Below are positions 11,201 to 19,110 of a DNA stretch of 26,642 bases, in pieces. The notes below the pieces were generated by a model that saw only the letters and a program-made list of their open reading frames with translations, had not been told where the DNA came from and ran no database searches. The position numbers and the translations under genes were made by a program. Position 1 is the stretch's first letter; each line of letters begins with the position of its first letter. This stretch comes from a virus: positions 1 through 26,642 of the IMG/VR virus record IMGVR_UViG_3300009172_002344, one strand, 5' to 3'.

Positions 11201-14200
11201 GAACTTAGAGGTGAAGAACTTAATGATGCAGAAAAGAAAATGATGAATAACCCTGTTATTGCTAACGGGGTAAACATACGTGTTAGTTTAGCAGGTGGTA
11301 GAGGAAGTCTAGTACCTGAAGGAAAAACAAAAGAAACCTCATTAGATAAAGAAAAAGCAAAACTAAAAGCACTTAGAGATAAATTAATAGAAGGTAAAAA
11401 AGGTGTAGATAAAATTGATGCTTTAGATAAAAGTCCTGAGTATCAAAAACAATTAGCATTAGTAAAGAAGCTTTCTAAAACAGCAAACAAATTAGTTGAA
11501 GCAACTACAGAAACAGAAAGAATAGAAGACTATAATGAATTTCTTGACTGGGCTAATGAATCATTACCATCTATAATTGGTATTGAAGATATTTTAACAT
11601 TGGCTGATAACGGTATTAGCAAAGGCTACAAAAGAGTTGGTGCATTTGTATTAGATATCCATCAAGTAGCTGGAGGTGTCAGTGTAAACGGAACTGTTTA
11701 TGTTGGGGCAAACAATCCATTTAAATATCATGAGGCTTTTCATGGTGTGTTTAGAATGTTACTTACACAAGAACAAATAGATAGATACAGAAAGTTTGCT
11801 AAAATAGAACTAAAAGCAAAGTATGGTTCTCAATATAAAACAGAGCTAGAAAAATTTAGAACTTCTGCTAAGCAATATGAAGACATGTCTGATCTTGAAT
11901 TAGAAAATGAATTTGCAGAAGAATATATGGCAGATGAATTTGAAGCATTTAAGAAAGATCCTAGAAGTTCAAAAACCAATACAGAAATAAAATCATTTTT
12001 TACTAAGATAATAGAATGGATTAAAGGTGTGCTAGGTAAATACACATCTAATGAACTTCTAACATTATATGAAAATATTGATGCTGGTAAGTTTAAGAGT
12101 GCAACATTACAACAAAATGAATTTACTTCTTTAGCAGGAATAACTGTTGCTAATGCTTTAGTAAGACATGATGTAGTATCTAAAGATGAAGATGTATCAG
12201 GTTTCTTATATTTAGACTCTGATGTAGTAGATCCTTTAATTAGATCTATGGCTGGTATGTTTATAAGTAAGGTTAATAAAATAGAAGAAGCAACTTATAA
12301 TCCTAATGATGTTTATAATGACTTGTCTAGAGACTTTAGAGTCTTATTAGATCCAGATGACCCAAGCAATAAAATCTTAGGGCCTGGTAAAGTTAAACAA
12401 CTTCAAGAATTAGAAGATGCATTTACTAATTACCCGGAAGATATTAAGAAAGAAGTTTTTGGTTTAATTAATATTATATCAGATCAAGATTCACAAAATG
12501 AATTAAATTCAGAAATTGAAGAGGACGGAACAGGAGTAAGAAAAGCAGATGAATTTGATAAAGATGCATCTGAGATAGGTGGATTTAATTCATTGGCTCA
12601 GAAGGTGAGAGCATATATTGCTACAACAACAATGGTAGGTGTTGACTTTTTTGGTAAGACTGAATTAAAAGATGGTGTGCCTTTGATTGTACCTGTCAAA
12701 TTTAATGAAGCATATAACGGATTATTAAAAGCTGTTTCAAACATAAGTGATCCTATAGTAATGCTAAGAAGGATGTATACATACTCAAGGTTAAATCCTA
12801 ATATGTCCTCTGTAGTTGATAAGCTATTTAATGATGCAAACTTAGACCTTGATACCTTGGCTTCTGATACACCATTTATAAATGTATCTAATCCAAACCT
12901 ATTACAATCAATGCTTAAAGGCTTTGAAAACTATAAGGTAGATTATTTATTTAATGAAAGAGATGGTGCAGGAAACATACTAATATACACCGCATCTGAA
13001 AGAGATGATATAAATGCTCAACTAGACGAATGGTCTCAAGCATATATATTTAAAAGAAAACAAATGAACCTTGATGCTTCAGGTAGCAGGATTGAGGATT
13101 TACTTGGTTTGGTTAAGAACATGGAGAATATACTTGGATCAAAAACCAAGAACAAATCAAACGAAGCAACTCAAAAACTTGCAGTAGAGCATTCAGAAAA
13201 ATTATTTGAATTAACTGGGATAAGATTAAGTCCAATGTTTCTTAACTACAGTTACGTTAAAACATTTGACTACAGTAAACTAGATGCTGAGCAAAAGATA
13301 TTATATAACTCATATTCTATAGAGCCAATATCAGAACAGTTCTTAGTGACTTTGTATGATCTTATGTATAAGGATTCTAATATATTTTCTAAGAAGTCTG
13401 ATGGTATGGCTTCTAGACTTACCTATATCAGTTTAAGTAACGCTGCGCTTGATGAGTCTATTGGAGCATCTTCTTTCATTAATCCTAATGGAGATTTGGT
13501 TTATGGACATCAACTACCAACTTATCATTTAAAAGCGGTAGCACAATTAAACAACTCAAATATATTAGATAAATTTTCTGCTGATAAATATTTAGATAGA
13601 AATTATTTATTAAATAATGTAGCATTTCTAAATTTATCTGATCAAGGTAGAATTAAAGTAACTAGAATAGCAGGTAGTAAAATAAAATCTGTTGTTTCTA
13701 CTGATCTAAACAATGATGCTCAAGAAGATATATTAAATACATCTTTGAATGATAGTAGATCTACACAAAGCTTTGGTGAGTTTACTCCTCAAGAGTTTGC
13801 TGTATCTTTAATTAATAATTACGTTGCTAACTTTAACAGAAGAAGTGGTAAGAATGATATGGTAGATGGTGTTGGACAAATACCTACAGCAACAGCACCT
13901 GTATTCTTACGAGTTATGGAAGCTGCTAATACAGGAGACTTAGTTAGTCTGCCTATAATTAAAGCAGTAACAATGAAAGGTGATAATGTTGAATTAACAC
14001 CTCAACTTGTAAATGCATTTATAAATAGAATAGCATCAGAGTTTGAAAGAATAAACAGAGAAGCTATAGCCTTTGAGGAATTTGGAGATAACATTGCAGG
14101 TTATAATGATTCTATGCAAGGCAGAGCATTTAGTTTTGTAAACACAGGTTTGTTATTAGATCCTCTTACTCAGCAAACATTAGCTAATGTAGCTATCACA

Positions 14201-17200
14201 GCAGGTAAGGCTAAACAAGAAATGACATTTGAACAAGGAGTTAAGTTAGCATTGGGTATATCTACTTCAGGTATAAGAGCCGAAGTGGAAAATGGATTAA
14301 ATGAAGCATTTGCAGGATTTGATGCAATGCTTAATAAACTTCAAGTAAAGAATAATTTATCTACTCAAGTTAGACAAGGGTTAACAATAGGTGAAGGGGT
14401 GGCTAGAACTATGGTTGATATAGCCGGTTCTCAGTTAAACTTAAATACTAATGAATCACATAACCTACAACAGATATTTTTTAATAACTGGATTAACGCA
14501 GCATCAATTAATGATCTTCTATTAGGAGATCAAGCAGTCTCTTTACAAAGTATGATTGATAAAGTTAAAAGAGCTAAGCTAAATAATTCTGCATATTATA
14601 GTGCATCTAGTTTACTTGTTGCACCTGAACTTGGAATTAATCATTCTAGTACAAACTTTGACATGTATGCTTTTGATGAGATCCAAGAGGTATCTTCTTT
14701 AACAGGAAATAATATTGATAGTGCAGATGCGCAAGCATACATAACAACTAAAGGTTCAAGGTATGCAACCTTTGCTTTTGGTAGACTAAGCCCATCTATG
14801 GCTGGCATGTATGATACATTAGATAGAGGAGAAGCACCAACGAGTGATGATGTTTTTGGTACTAATGAAAACCCAATTGGTTTTGCTAAAAAACAAGATT
14901 TAATAAACTCTAAGAAATATGTTTATATGGATGGTAAGACTGCCATCAAAATGTCTGTTACTGTTTTAACTAAAGAGTACACGTCTAATTATAATGCTGC
15001 ATTGGGCAAGTGGGAAGCTAAACCTACAATGAAACAACTTCATTATTTGCGTGAGCAGATGGAAGCCAATGAAGATGCAAATAATAATTTTGCTATGGCG
15101 GCTCCATTATCTGCTGTAAAGATGATGAAGAGTAACATAAACAAATTGAATGATGACTCTAGTGGTTTTGACACAAGTCAAAATTTAACATCTACTAATT
15201 TAAGAACTGAGTATTTAGGTTTACAAGTTGTTCAACCATCTAATAAGATGGAGATAACTGACATGACTCAGATTAAAGATATAATTACATCTGAACAAGA
15301 TGACCTTGTTGAAATTCCTGGAATGGGTTTAAATGAAAAGGGTCAGGTGATGAGAGTTGGAGATGTCAGAAGATTATATAATGAAGCTATATCAAAAAGG
15401 GTTACATTAAAATATAAAAACAAAAGGAATTTAATATTTACTTTTGACACTGCATTAGATGAATTTAAATTATCTAAAAAGAAAGGTGCTATAACTCCAA
15501 ATCTTGCAGCATTTTTAAATTATGCACAGGGTTCTCTAAAAGCATCTGGCTCAGCATCAAACTTGTTAGAATTTTTTGGAACTGAAGGCGGAGAGCAAAA
15601 GTATAATCTTAACAATCCTTTTACAGCTAAAAAATATGAGCAATTGTTTCTTTCATATTTTAGTAAAGGAACACTAAGAGAGAAAATCCCTGGTACTTCT
15701 TTAGCTTTAGTATCATCATTTGGTACTAGATACTATAGAATGGTATATGAAGTTAAGAACGGTATACCTGTAAGATCAGAAATAATAAGACAGACACAAT
15801 GGAAAGGTGGAGATGCGGTTGAAACTATGCCTGGTGATGGAGTATATCCAAATGGACAAGTTGTTATAGATGTATTGAGAACAGGTCTTATGGATTACAC
15901 AGATCCTACTGATCCATCTACATCAACAGGTGAAAGGTATAGTGAGGTTGTTATGCCAGCTATGGATAAAAACGTAATGGATTTAATAGCCAACACTGAT
16001 GCTAAAATACCTGATGCTATATCTAAAATGTTTGGTGTACGTATACCAACACAAGATAAACACTCAGCAGTAAATATGAAAGTTGTTGATTTTATGCCTG
16101 CATACTATGGTTCATCTGCTATATTTCCTAAAGAATTAGTTGAGGTATCAGGAGCAGATTTTGATATAGATAAGGTGTATGCTAAAATTAAAGAGTACTA
16201 TTTAGATAGCAAAAATAACTTTGTTGCTTATGGTAAAGGAGATCCGTATACTGAATATGTGTTGAACATAAATAAACTAACTGCCAAAGAAGGTACTACG
16301 TATAATTCTGCAGCTAAATTATTTAATAATGATGAGATAGCAATTAGATTAGAGAATTCATTAACACCTTCAGAAATGAACAGACTGACTGATCCGGATG
16401 GTGCTAACAGATTTACTGAAGATTCTTTAAGAGCAGCATTAGTTCTAGGTCTTCCATCAACTAAAGCTAAGTTTGATGAGTATGTTAAGAAACATGGTAC
16501 ACCAAATGAAGCTATATTAAACAATGATATTTTAGATTACAATTATGCTCTTGCAGGTAACACAGGAATGACTGGAACTGAATTGAGCATGCAAGAAAAC
16601 AAAAGTGATTTACCTATTGCATACCAAGCAGCAGATATAGAAGTATTAAAAACTGCGTATGATGAGCTTGTTAATAATGAGAATATACAACTGTTTAAAG
16701 ACAGACAAGATTCACCTATAGATATAGATACATTGACGGGTATGATACAATCATTTGAGGCAAACAAGGGCTCTGCAATTGGAGCAGTTGTTTTACCAAA
16801 TGCATATTTGAATTTACTTACTGAATACAAAATTGAATTATTTAAAGAAGTTAGAATAGGAAATAATAAATATCCTGGGTTTGGAGGTAAGTTAATAAAC
16901 GGTGAGAGAAAGCAAGATATAATATCTTCTTTAGTTACAATGGAAACAGATAATGCTAAAGAAAGATTTATTGCCAAGTTGGGATTAAACAGACATGCTG
17001 TAGGTATGGCTGCTAATATGACATCATTAGGAATACCTTTAAAAACAACTCTTCTTTTATTGAACTCTGCAGAAGTAAGAGATCTATATGATCTTTCTAT
17101 GAACAAAAAGGATAAGATGGATCCGGGGTTAGATGATTTATTAGAAAGAAGAATTGGTTCATTAGATGCTAATATAAAAGCTGAGGCAGATAGAACAGGT

Positions 17201-19096
17201 AAGAAAACTAAATTTGTTAGTGTAACTGATGAATTATTAGAAAGTGCTGTAGATAGTACAGCTGCACTGTCTGATAACCAAAGAATTCAAATCTTATTTT
17301 TATTTAATAGAATTAATAAAATAAAAAAATGGTCAGCAAAAATGAGACCTGCAGTTACTTTATCTCAAGGGTTACCTAAAGATGTTCCTACAATTAAGAA
17401 AAATATAAAAGATCTTCAAGATTTATTTGGGCCTTTTGCTCAAGCAGATGTGAGTGCTATTTTTAAAAGTAAAACTTGGCAGAGTAATAACCTTAAAATA
17501 TTTTCTCAAATTTATCAAGAGCTATTACCAAACACTCTTTTAACAATGTCTCCAGAATTTGGTAAGATGTTAGATCCTGTATTAGAAAATTTAGATACTG
17601 ATAGTAGTGGATTTACATTTGAGTCTCAAGCACAAGTAGAACAAGATTTGCTTTCCTATCTTACAATTAAAAGTTACCAGCATTTATTAAACAATAGTTC
17701 AAGTAACGCTGCACCCGTAACAAATAATTTAATTTATCCAGGGCCAATTAATACAACAGATTTATCTATTGTAAAAATGATTAGAGATGAAAAATTAAGA
17801 AGGTCAGAAAACAATGAAGAATCAAATTTCTTTTTAGATTCATTTGTTGGTACAGAATATGCAAATGACCAAGGGAATAATACAGGTTTAAATATAGCTA
17901 CTTCAAATACATGGAGAAGATTGAATGCAGCAAATATGATTGACCTGCAAACATCTTTTGCTAAACTATACGGAGGGCTTGAAACAAGAGATTTAGCAGT
18001 ATCCATTCTACATTACATGATGATAAAAGATGGATTACAATTAAAGTATGGTAGTTTAATGAAAGCAATGAGTCCTTTTGTTATTGAAAAGTATCTTAAC
18101 AATGTAAATACAGTTGAGCTAGCATTAAAACAAGTTGTTCCTTATGAAAAAGCATTTGGTTTAAGTTATGAAGATTTGGCAAATGAATTTAAAGAAGGTT
18201 ATTTACAATCTAATCCAGTAGGTCCATTGCTTAATAACTATGAAGTAGGTGACCTTAGAAATGGAACAGGTATATTAAACATAATTGAAGATTTTGATGC
18301 AGTCAAAAATGAATTTGTAATTATGGATGGTGCTTATGGAGAAGCTAAAACACCAAAAGATTATGTTAGGTTAGCTATACCAGGGAAAGTAGTTAGCTAT
18401 AGATTATTTAAACTAGACAATTTAGATGAGAGAATAGCAACATATAAAGAAGTTCCATCAATGGGATCTAATCAACAGTTTGCAGCTGGTTTTGTTGGTG
18501 GACCAAGATTAACTTACAAACAAACAAGAAATACTAAAACTAATAATGATGTTGCAGGTGTTGCACCATCTGCACCAGCACAACAAACTAGTGAGTCAGC
18601 TGGTGCAAGTGTTGGTACTGATGCTAAAGCTACACAAGAAAAACAAGATGTGTTAAGAACTCCAGGAGCAATTGTTGAAGTCACAAACAAAAGTGTTGTT
18701 GTAAAAGAAGATCCTGATGCACCTGCAGTTAATATAGCTGACCCAGCAAAAGCACTAGAAGCCTTGTCTAAGTTAACTGCAAGTGGTACCTTTGACGAAG
18801 CAGCTAATGCCAATATTGAAAACAATTCTCAGCAGTTAGATGGTTTAACTGATGAACAACAAAGTGAAGTTGATGATTTGAAAGAAGATCTTAAAGAATC
18901 AGAAGAAGTTGCTGAAGCTGAAAAATTAGAAGATTGGTGGGAAGCTAATGTATCAGGTAATACAGAAGCAGAAAATAAAATGAAAGAGCAAGGTATGGCA
19001 TCATTGGAAGACGCACTACTTATATATGGTGATTTATTTTCACAAACCACGTTGGGAGAACAAGAATTAATAGAAAGACTTAAATGTTTTTTATAA
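5297..19096 (+). CDS. Giant virion polyprotein: cargo region, zincin-like protease and virion RNA polymerase (4599 aa)
   Basis: One uninterrupted 13.8-kb frame. Residues 1-110 are acidic and probably disordered. About 140-240 hold an aromatic-rich segment (MRYYEHPEFNNLGYSPYAN). Hydrophobic or amphipathic helices lie at about 240-275, 518-550 and 581-605, which suggests membrane contact during injection. About 650-1110 are charged and helical, with a coiled-coil-like stretch near 854-900. An acidic linker lies near 1921-1950, then a zincin-like domain with H2145-E2146-x-x-H2149. Residues about 2230-4400, roughly 2200 aa, match the size of the stand-alone crAss-like virion RNA polymerase, with RIPTQ at 3582-3586 and D3621-F-D3623-I-D3625. 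The last 190 or so residues are low-complexity and acidic. In Cellulophaga phage phi14:2 the related polymerase is a separate injected protein that transcribes early genes. The polymerase assignment is strong; domain borders are approximate and the cargo role of the N-terminal third is inferred. ATG at 5297 is 11 nt after the previous stop, without a Shine-Dalgarno. Confidence 0.88.
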   Translation: MENESKTPLQELNQASLRPAPSVIPDGQFRFEPIEELFETPEEKFNDYAMSGDLAADDISGVNLVKSDIDKYGIGAMASLGIADPGTATDTYNPIKQNRPDNNENTFSMTKRLLTLDDTPVSEKKVAPAFSGMRQTQFMRYYEHPEFNNLGYSPYANMENYYNENSTIYDDMTRMRGNWWSLVGTGLDSVYGSMFSGGDFLEPDLDSATAFEDKMGIMSSTRGGFGGFVNNLAANSAYTGGILISIAAEELILAGVTALSGGTAAPVTIAKTGANVVKGAKAIFSFTKMFEKTRKILSKAKEIETARDFWVAANGGRKMVAGALKKGFTPNTYKAFKEIKTAKNAGQNMSNLAKMNLKFGGFYRDMRAVNLAASEAKLEAGMAYNQVLKNGMNNYSAANGGKSVDEYEMSRISNAANQAAFKTMIANAPLIYASNWLVLGNALGGFQRGVQNTLGSAFGKGITKNVINTAGKKVVDAAGKVIKNPFKYLGGKEAGFLGLKRLGAKIKAAGGWKSVAGSGSIVMLDYFAANVAEGIQEVSQEAISAATVGYYTEILQNPAQGGVALQNQMILSAMGDQFSSEGAGVFMSGFLMGGLVQPVQSVFMQGVPSVYKYGLQEAGIGLATKKQKETYAEFREAKDKMIERIVDSYNESWNSQAIDPSELFDVKRLNFMVQKEMAEKMKDSTYRQDFFGFKDAADNAKFQQFYTMFETNGTQNFRNQLQGFLEMSDTEMIEAFPGVSKKDQKDGKLRQRINDTIIQMDKMEENYNKLKDKFINPFDETKYNRKTQEKEYINELVNRAGYDHARYLYMFTNQGFMSAVERADGIYSKLQAEPLFQKMAASDITTLLDPASIEREIIILEQEIEAFEGTPEGAATAASPKKEKINRLKAIQKIVNDPKNRFKNGTFKRNKALKDSLRSEFKNYVRFLAKNEGSFINEDNIDSALTDIVDYYALNNRAKVYDKAIEFMNNPEKFAEMVARSQALSKNRLDGRIKETKAALEKYTDIILANQLVNDLSKDPIGAYADEGQMALFLQTGDSRFLINFYDENGEIIEGVHDVKYKMIQRLIEVYNSTRSDQTTEKDLTEDQKEDAKVNDVENQKSDIEMMLENAGIELSVDTITISPYLDEVLRNAYRKYKARMAASGKPSLSAQEWKSTAEALDLKNVFNAIKQVWAAGAMTQNPAGETLFASPIEQSLVDSDTGFKEFLSTPRQQLLAENPLITSILNQSTITLDDIFEQPNVADNTEVTGRKPPVGEGVVADLYKREVKTSGEETIIIYELLDKKGNKLSPEILDFVDEQFDSLRGTFNESQATEAYEALKAIDSQAPDSTPFEFDGVDGLFYGMTIYKGSEKYIIIQKPNKSKTFGKNQKLRVIKASNNVGPISERKFEYIKQGEFSNVFTQEEITMDVLDDTVSKLDVNSLLSPYAHANRADTKGMSEDAIASMMTSQNAEGKERLKIILKELTTEEREQLEFVVYANPNPTTVNDYVIRNMSGVEYKSANPLIKRYSSEYVIGIRINNTVTQDRINAKLIEQKVDPSDSPDGIFAYMNNASFLIKDQLTGADVDPRTMNLRQAQNVMYSAFGKTITTEEQLKEIQKAFILNSIITTTFNNLGVDGEKQFFGVNDLPFNIDLNQKGGRTVYSNGNPVFIEALDYQYADENNNYFVFDLKYDKGAGGRIYNYSSTAEDSVALEKQILLQLEKQGINKDTMLAGKDRYLAAVKLPNGQYRLVNLKAVSYTKLERDELFVEVINKSKEIQKIKDAAERQAAAFKYNEELQEKLFLSSARGNQIELNIGEDGSIYLSLDRTVGEENENIANEGIGTDVVNSDTDAVKIIESLFTKYNSNEDVNTYDAKIRDKNIRKSFPTGAPTQDIIDKSTTEVAIQVATDNSLVLSAEADAINAQRAVAFASIKPKNEDRKVEDEAALPEIAEEAEDSTADMSDDEIQKRVDNDFNSNPLGIEHIINKELRGEELNDAEKKMMNNPVIANGVNIRVSLAGGRGSLVPEGKTKETSLDKEKAKLKALRDKLIEGKKGVDKIDALDKSPEYQKQLALVKKLSKTANKLVEATTETERIEDYNEFLDWANESLPSIIGIEDILTLADNGISKGYKRVGAFVLDIHQVAGGVSVNGTVYVGANNPFKYHEAFHGVFRMLLTQEQIDRYRKFAKIELKAKYGSQYKTELEKFRTSAKQYEDMSDLELENEFAEEYMADEFEAFKKDPRSSKTNTEIKSFFTKIIEWIKGVLGKYTSNELLTLYENIDAGKFKSATLQQNEFTSLAGITVANALVRHDVVSKDEDVSGFLYLDSDVVDPLIRSMAGMFISKVNKIEEATYNPNDVYNDLSRDFRVLLDPDDPSNKILGPGKVKQLQELEDAFTNYPEDIKKEVFGLINIISDQDSQNELNSEIEEDGTGVRKADEFDKDASEIGGFNSLAQKVRAYIATTTMVGVDFFGKTELKDGVPLIVPVKFNEAYNGLLKAVSNISDPIVMLRRMYTYSRLNPNMSSVVDKLFNDANLDLDTLASDTPFINVSNPNLLQSMLKGFENYKVDYLFNERDGAGNILIYTASERDDINAQLDEWSQAYIFKRKQMNLDASGSRIEDLLGLVKNMENILGSKTKNKSNEATQKLAVEHSEKLFELTGIRLSPMFLNYSYVKTFDYSKLDAEQKILYNSYSIEPISEQFLVTLYDLMYKDSNIFSKKSDGMASRLTYISLSNAALDESIGASSFINPNGDLVYGHQLPTYHLKAVAQLNNSNILDKFSADKYLDRNYLLNNVAFLNLSDQGRIKVTRIAGSKIKSVVSTDLNNDAQEDILNTSLNDSRSTQSFGEFTPQEFAVSLINNYVANFNRRSGKNDMVDGVGQIPTATAPVFLRVMEAANTGDLVSLPIIKAVTMKGDNVELTPQLVNAFINRIASEFERINREAIAFEEFGDNIAGYNDSMQGRAFSFVNTGLLLDPLTQQTLANVAITAGKAKQEMTFEQGVKLALGISTSGIRAEVENGLNEAFAGFDAMLNKLQVKNNLSTQVRQGLTIGEGVARTMVDIAGSQLNLNTNESHNLQQIFFNNWINAASINDLLLGDQAVSLQSMIDKVKRAKLNNSAYYSASSLLVAPELGINHSSTNFDMYAFDEIQEVSSLTGNNIDSADAQAYITTKGSRYATFAFGRLSPSMAGMYDTLDRGEAPTSDDVFGTNENPIGFAKKQDLINSKKYVYMDGKTAIKMSVTVLTKEYTSNYNAALGKWEAKPTMKQLHYLREQMEANEDANNNFAMAAPLSAVKMMKSNINKLNDDSSGFDTSQNLTSTNLRTEYLGLQVVQPSNKMEITDMTQIKDIITSEQDDLVEIPGMGLNEKGQVMRVGDVRRLYNEAISKRVTLKYKNKRNLIFTFDTALDEFKLSKKKGAITPNLAAFLNYAQGSLKASGSASNLLEFFGTEGGEQKYNLNNPFTAKKYEQLFLSYFSKGTLREKIPGTSLALVSSFGTRYYRMVYEVKNGIPVRSEIIRQTQWKGGDAVETMPGDGVYPNGQVVIDVLRTGLMDYTDPTDPSTSTGERYSEVVMPAMDKNVMDLIANTDAKIPDAISKMFGVRIPTQDKHSAVNMKVVDFMPAYYGSSAIFPKELVEVSGADFDIDKVYAKIKEYYLDSKNNFVAYGKGDPYTEYVLNINKLTAKEGTTYNSAAKLFNNDEIAIRLENSLTPSEMNRLTDPDGANRFTEDSLRAALVLGLPSTKAKFDEYVKKHGTPNEAILNNDILDYNYALAGNTGMTGTELSMQENKSDLPIAYQAADIEVLKTAYDELVNNENIQLFKDRQDSPIDIDTLTGMIQSFEANKGSAIGAVVLPNAYLNLLTEYKIELFKEVRIGNNKYPGFGGKLINGERKQDIISSLVTMETDNAKERFIAKLGLNRHAVGMAANMTSLGIPLKTTLLLLNSAEVRDLYDLSMNKKDKMDPGLDDLLERRIGSLDANIKAEADRTGKKTKFVSVTDELLESAVDSTAALSDNQRIQILFLFNRINKIKKWSAKMRPAVTLSQGLPKDVPTIKKNIKDLQDLFGPFAQADVSAIFKSKTWQSNNLKIFSQIYQELLPNTLLTMSPEFGKMLDPVLENLDTDSSGFTFESQAQVEQDLLSYLTIKSYQHLLNNSSSNAAPVTNNLIYPGPINTTDLSIVKMIRDEKLRRSENNEESNFFLDSFVGTEYANDQGNNTGLNIATSNTWRRLNAANMIDLQTSFAKLYGGLETRDLAVSILHYMMIKDGLQLKYGSLMKAMSPFVIEKYLNNVNTVELALKQVVPYEKAFGLSYEDLANEFKEGYLQSNPVGPLLNNYEVGDLRNGTGILNIIEDFDAVKNEFVIMDGAYGEAKTPKDYVRLAIPGKVVSYRLFKLDNLDERIATYKEVPSMGSNQQFAAGFVGGPRLTYKQTRNTKTNNDVAGVAPSAPAQQTSESAGASVGTDAKATQEKQDVLRTPGAIVEVTNKSVVVKEDPDAPAVNIADPAKALEALSKLTASGTFDEAANANIENNSQQLDGLTDEQQSEVDDLKEDLKESEEVAEAEKLEDWWEANVSGNTEAENKMKEQGMASLEDALLIYGDLFSQTTLGEQELIERLKCFL
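11534..12076 (+). other. Zincin metalloprotease-like domain inside the polyprotein
   Basis: Approximate residues 2080-2260. HEAFH at 2145-2149 is an intact HExxH zinc-binding and catalytic motif, preceded by strand-like segments (VGAFVLDIHQVAGG, VNGTVYVG) as in phage zincins. A downstream helix NEFAEEYMA (Glu2205, 2208 and 2209) can supply the third ligand, as in gluzincins. The segment is followed by FFTKIIEWIKGVLGKY and a LYENIDAGKFK motif, a pattern I associate with such domains in phage polyvalent proteins. It is preceded by an acidic, linker-like region. Activity and substrate are unknown; cutting the polyprotein itself or host proteins is speculation. Confidence 0.7.
15014..16216 (+). 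other. Catalytic double-psi beta-barrel region of the virion RNA polymerase
   Basis: Residues about 3240-3640. The second barrel holds GADFDIDKVYA, whose aspartates 3621, 3623 and 3625 are the expected magnesium ligands. They correspond to NADFDGD in cellular beta-prime subunits and DxDGD in QDE-1-type polymerases, with the usual Gly replaced by Ile. RIPTQ starts 39 residues upstream, paralleling RAPTL about 35 residues before the aspartates in E. coli beta-prime. A candidate lysine motif for the first barrel is PLSAVKMMKSN with Lys3275 and Lys3278; this second assignment is inference from position and pattern. Confidence 0.85.
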
Positions 19097-19110
19097 TAAA
19101 AAAATAAGAG

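Noticed and set aside
10912-11277. 121-aa minus-strand frame rich in Ser, Leu and Ala, superficially signal-peptide-like
   Set aside because: It is the reverse reading of the acidic linker before the zincin; the hydrophobic look comes from complementing Glu/Asp/Ala codons.
16543-17106. 187-aa open frame on the minus strand inside the polymerase region
   Set aside because: It lies fully opposite the polymerase coding sequence; its Ser/Leu/Ile-rich composition is what reverse reading of AT-rich Asp/Asn/Glu/Lys codons produces.
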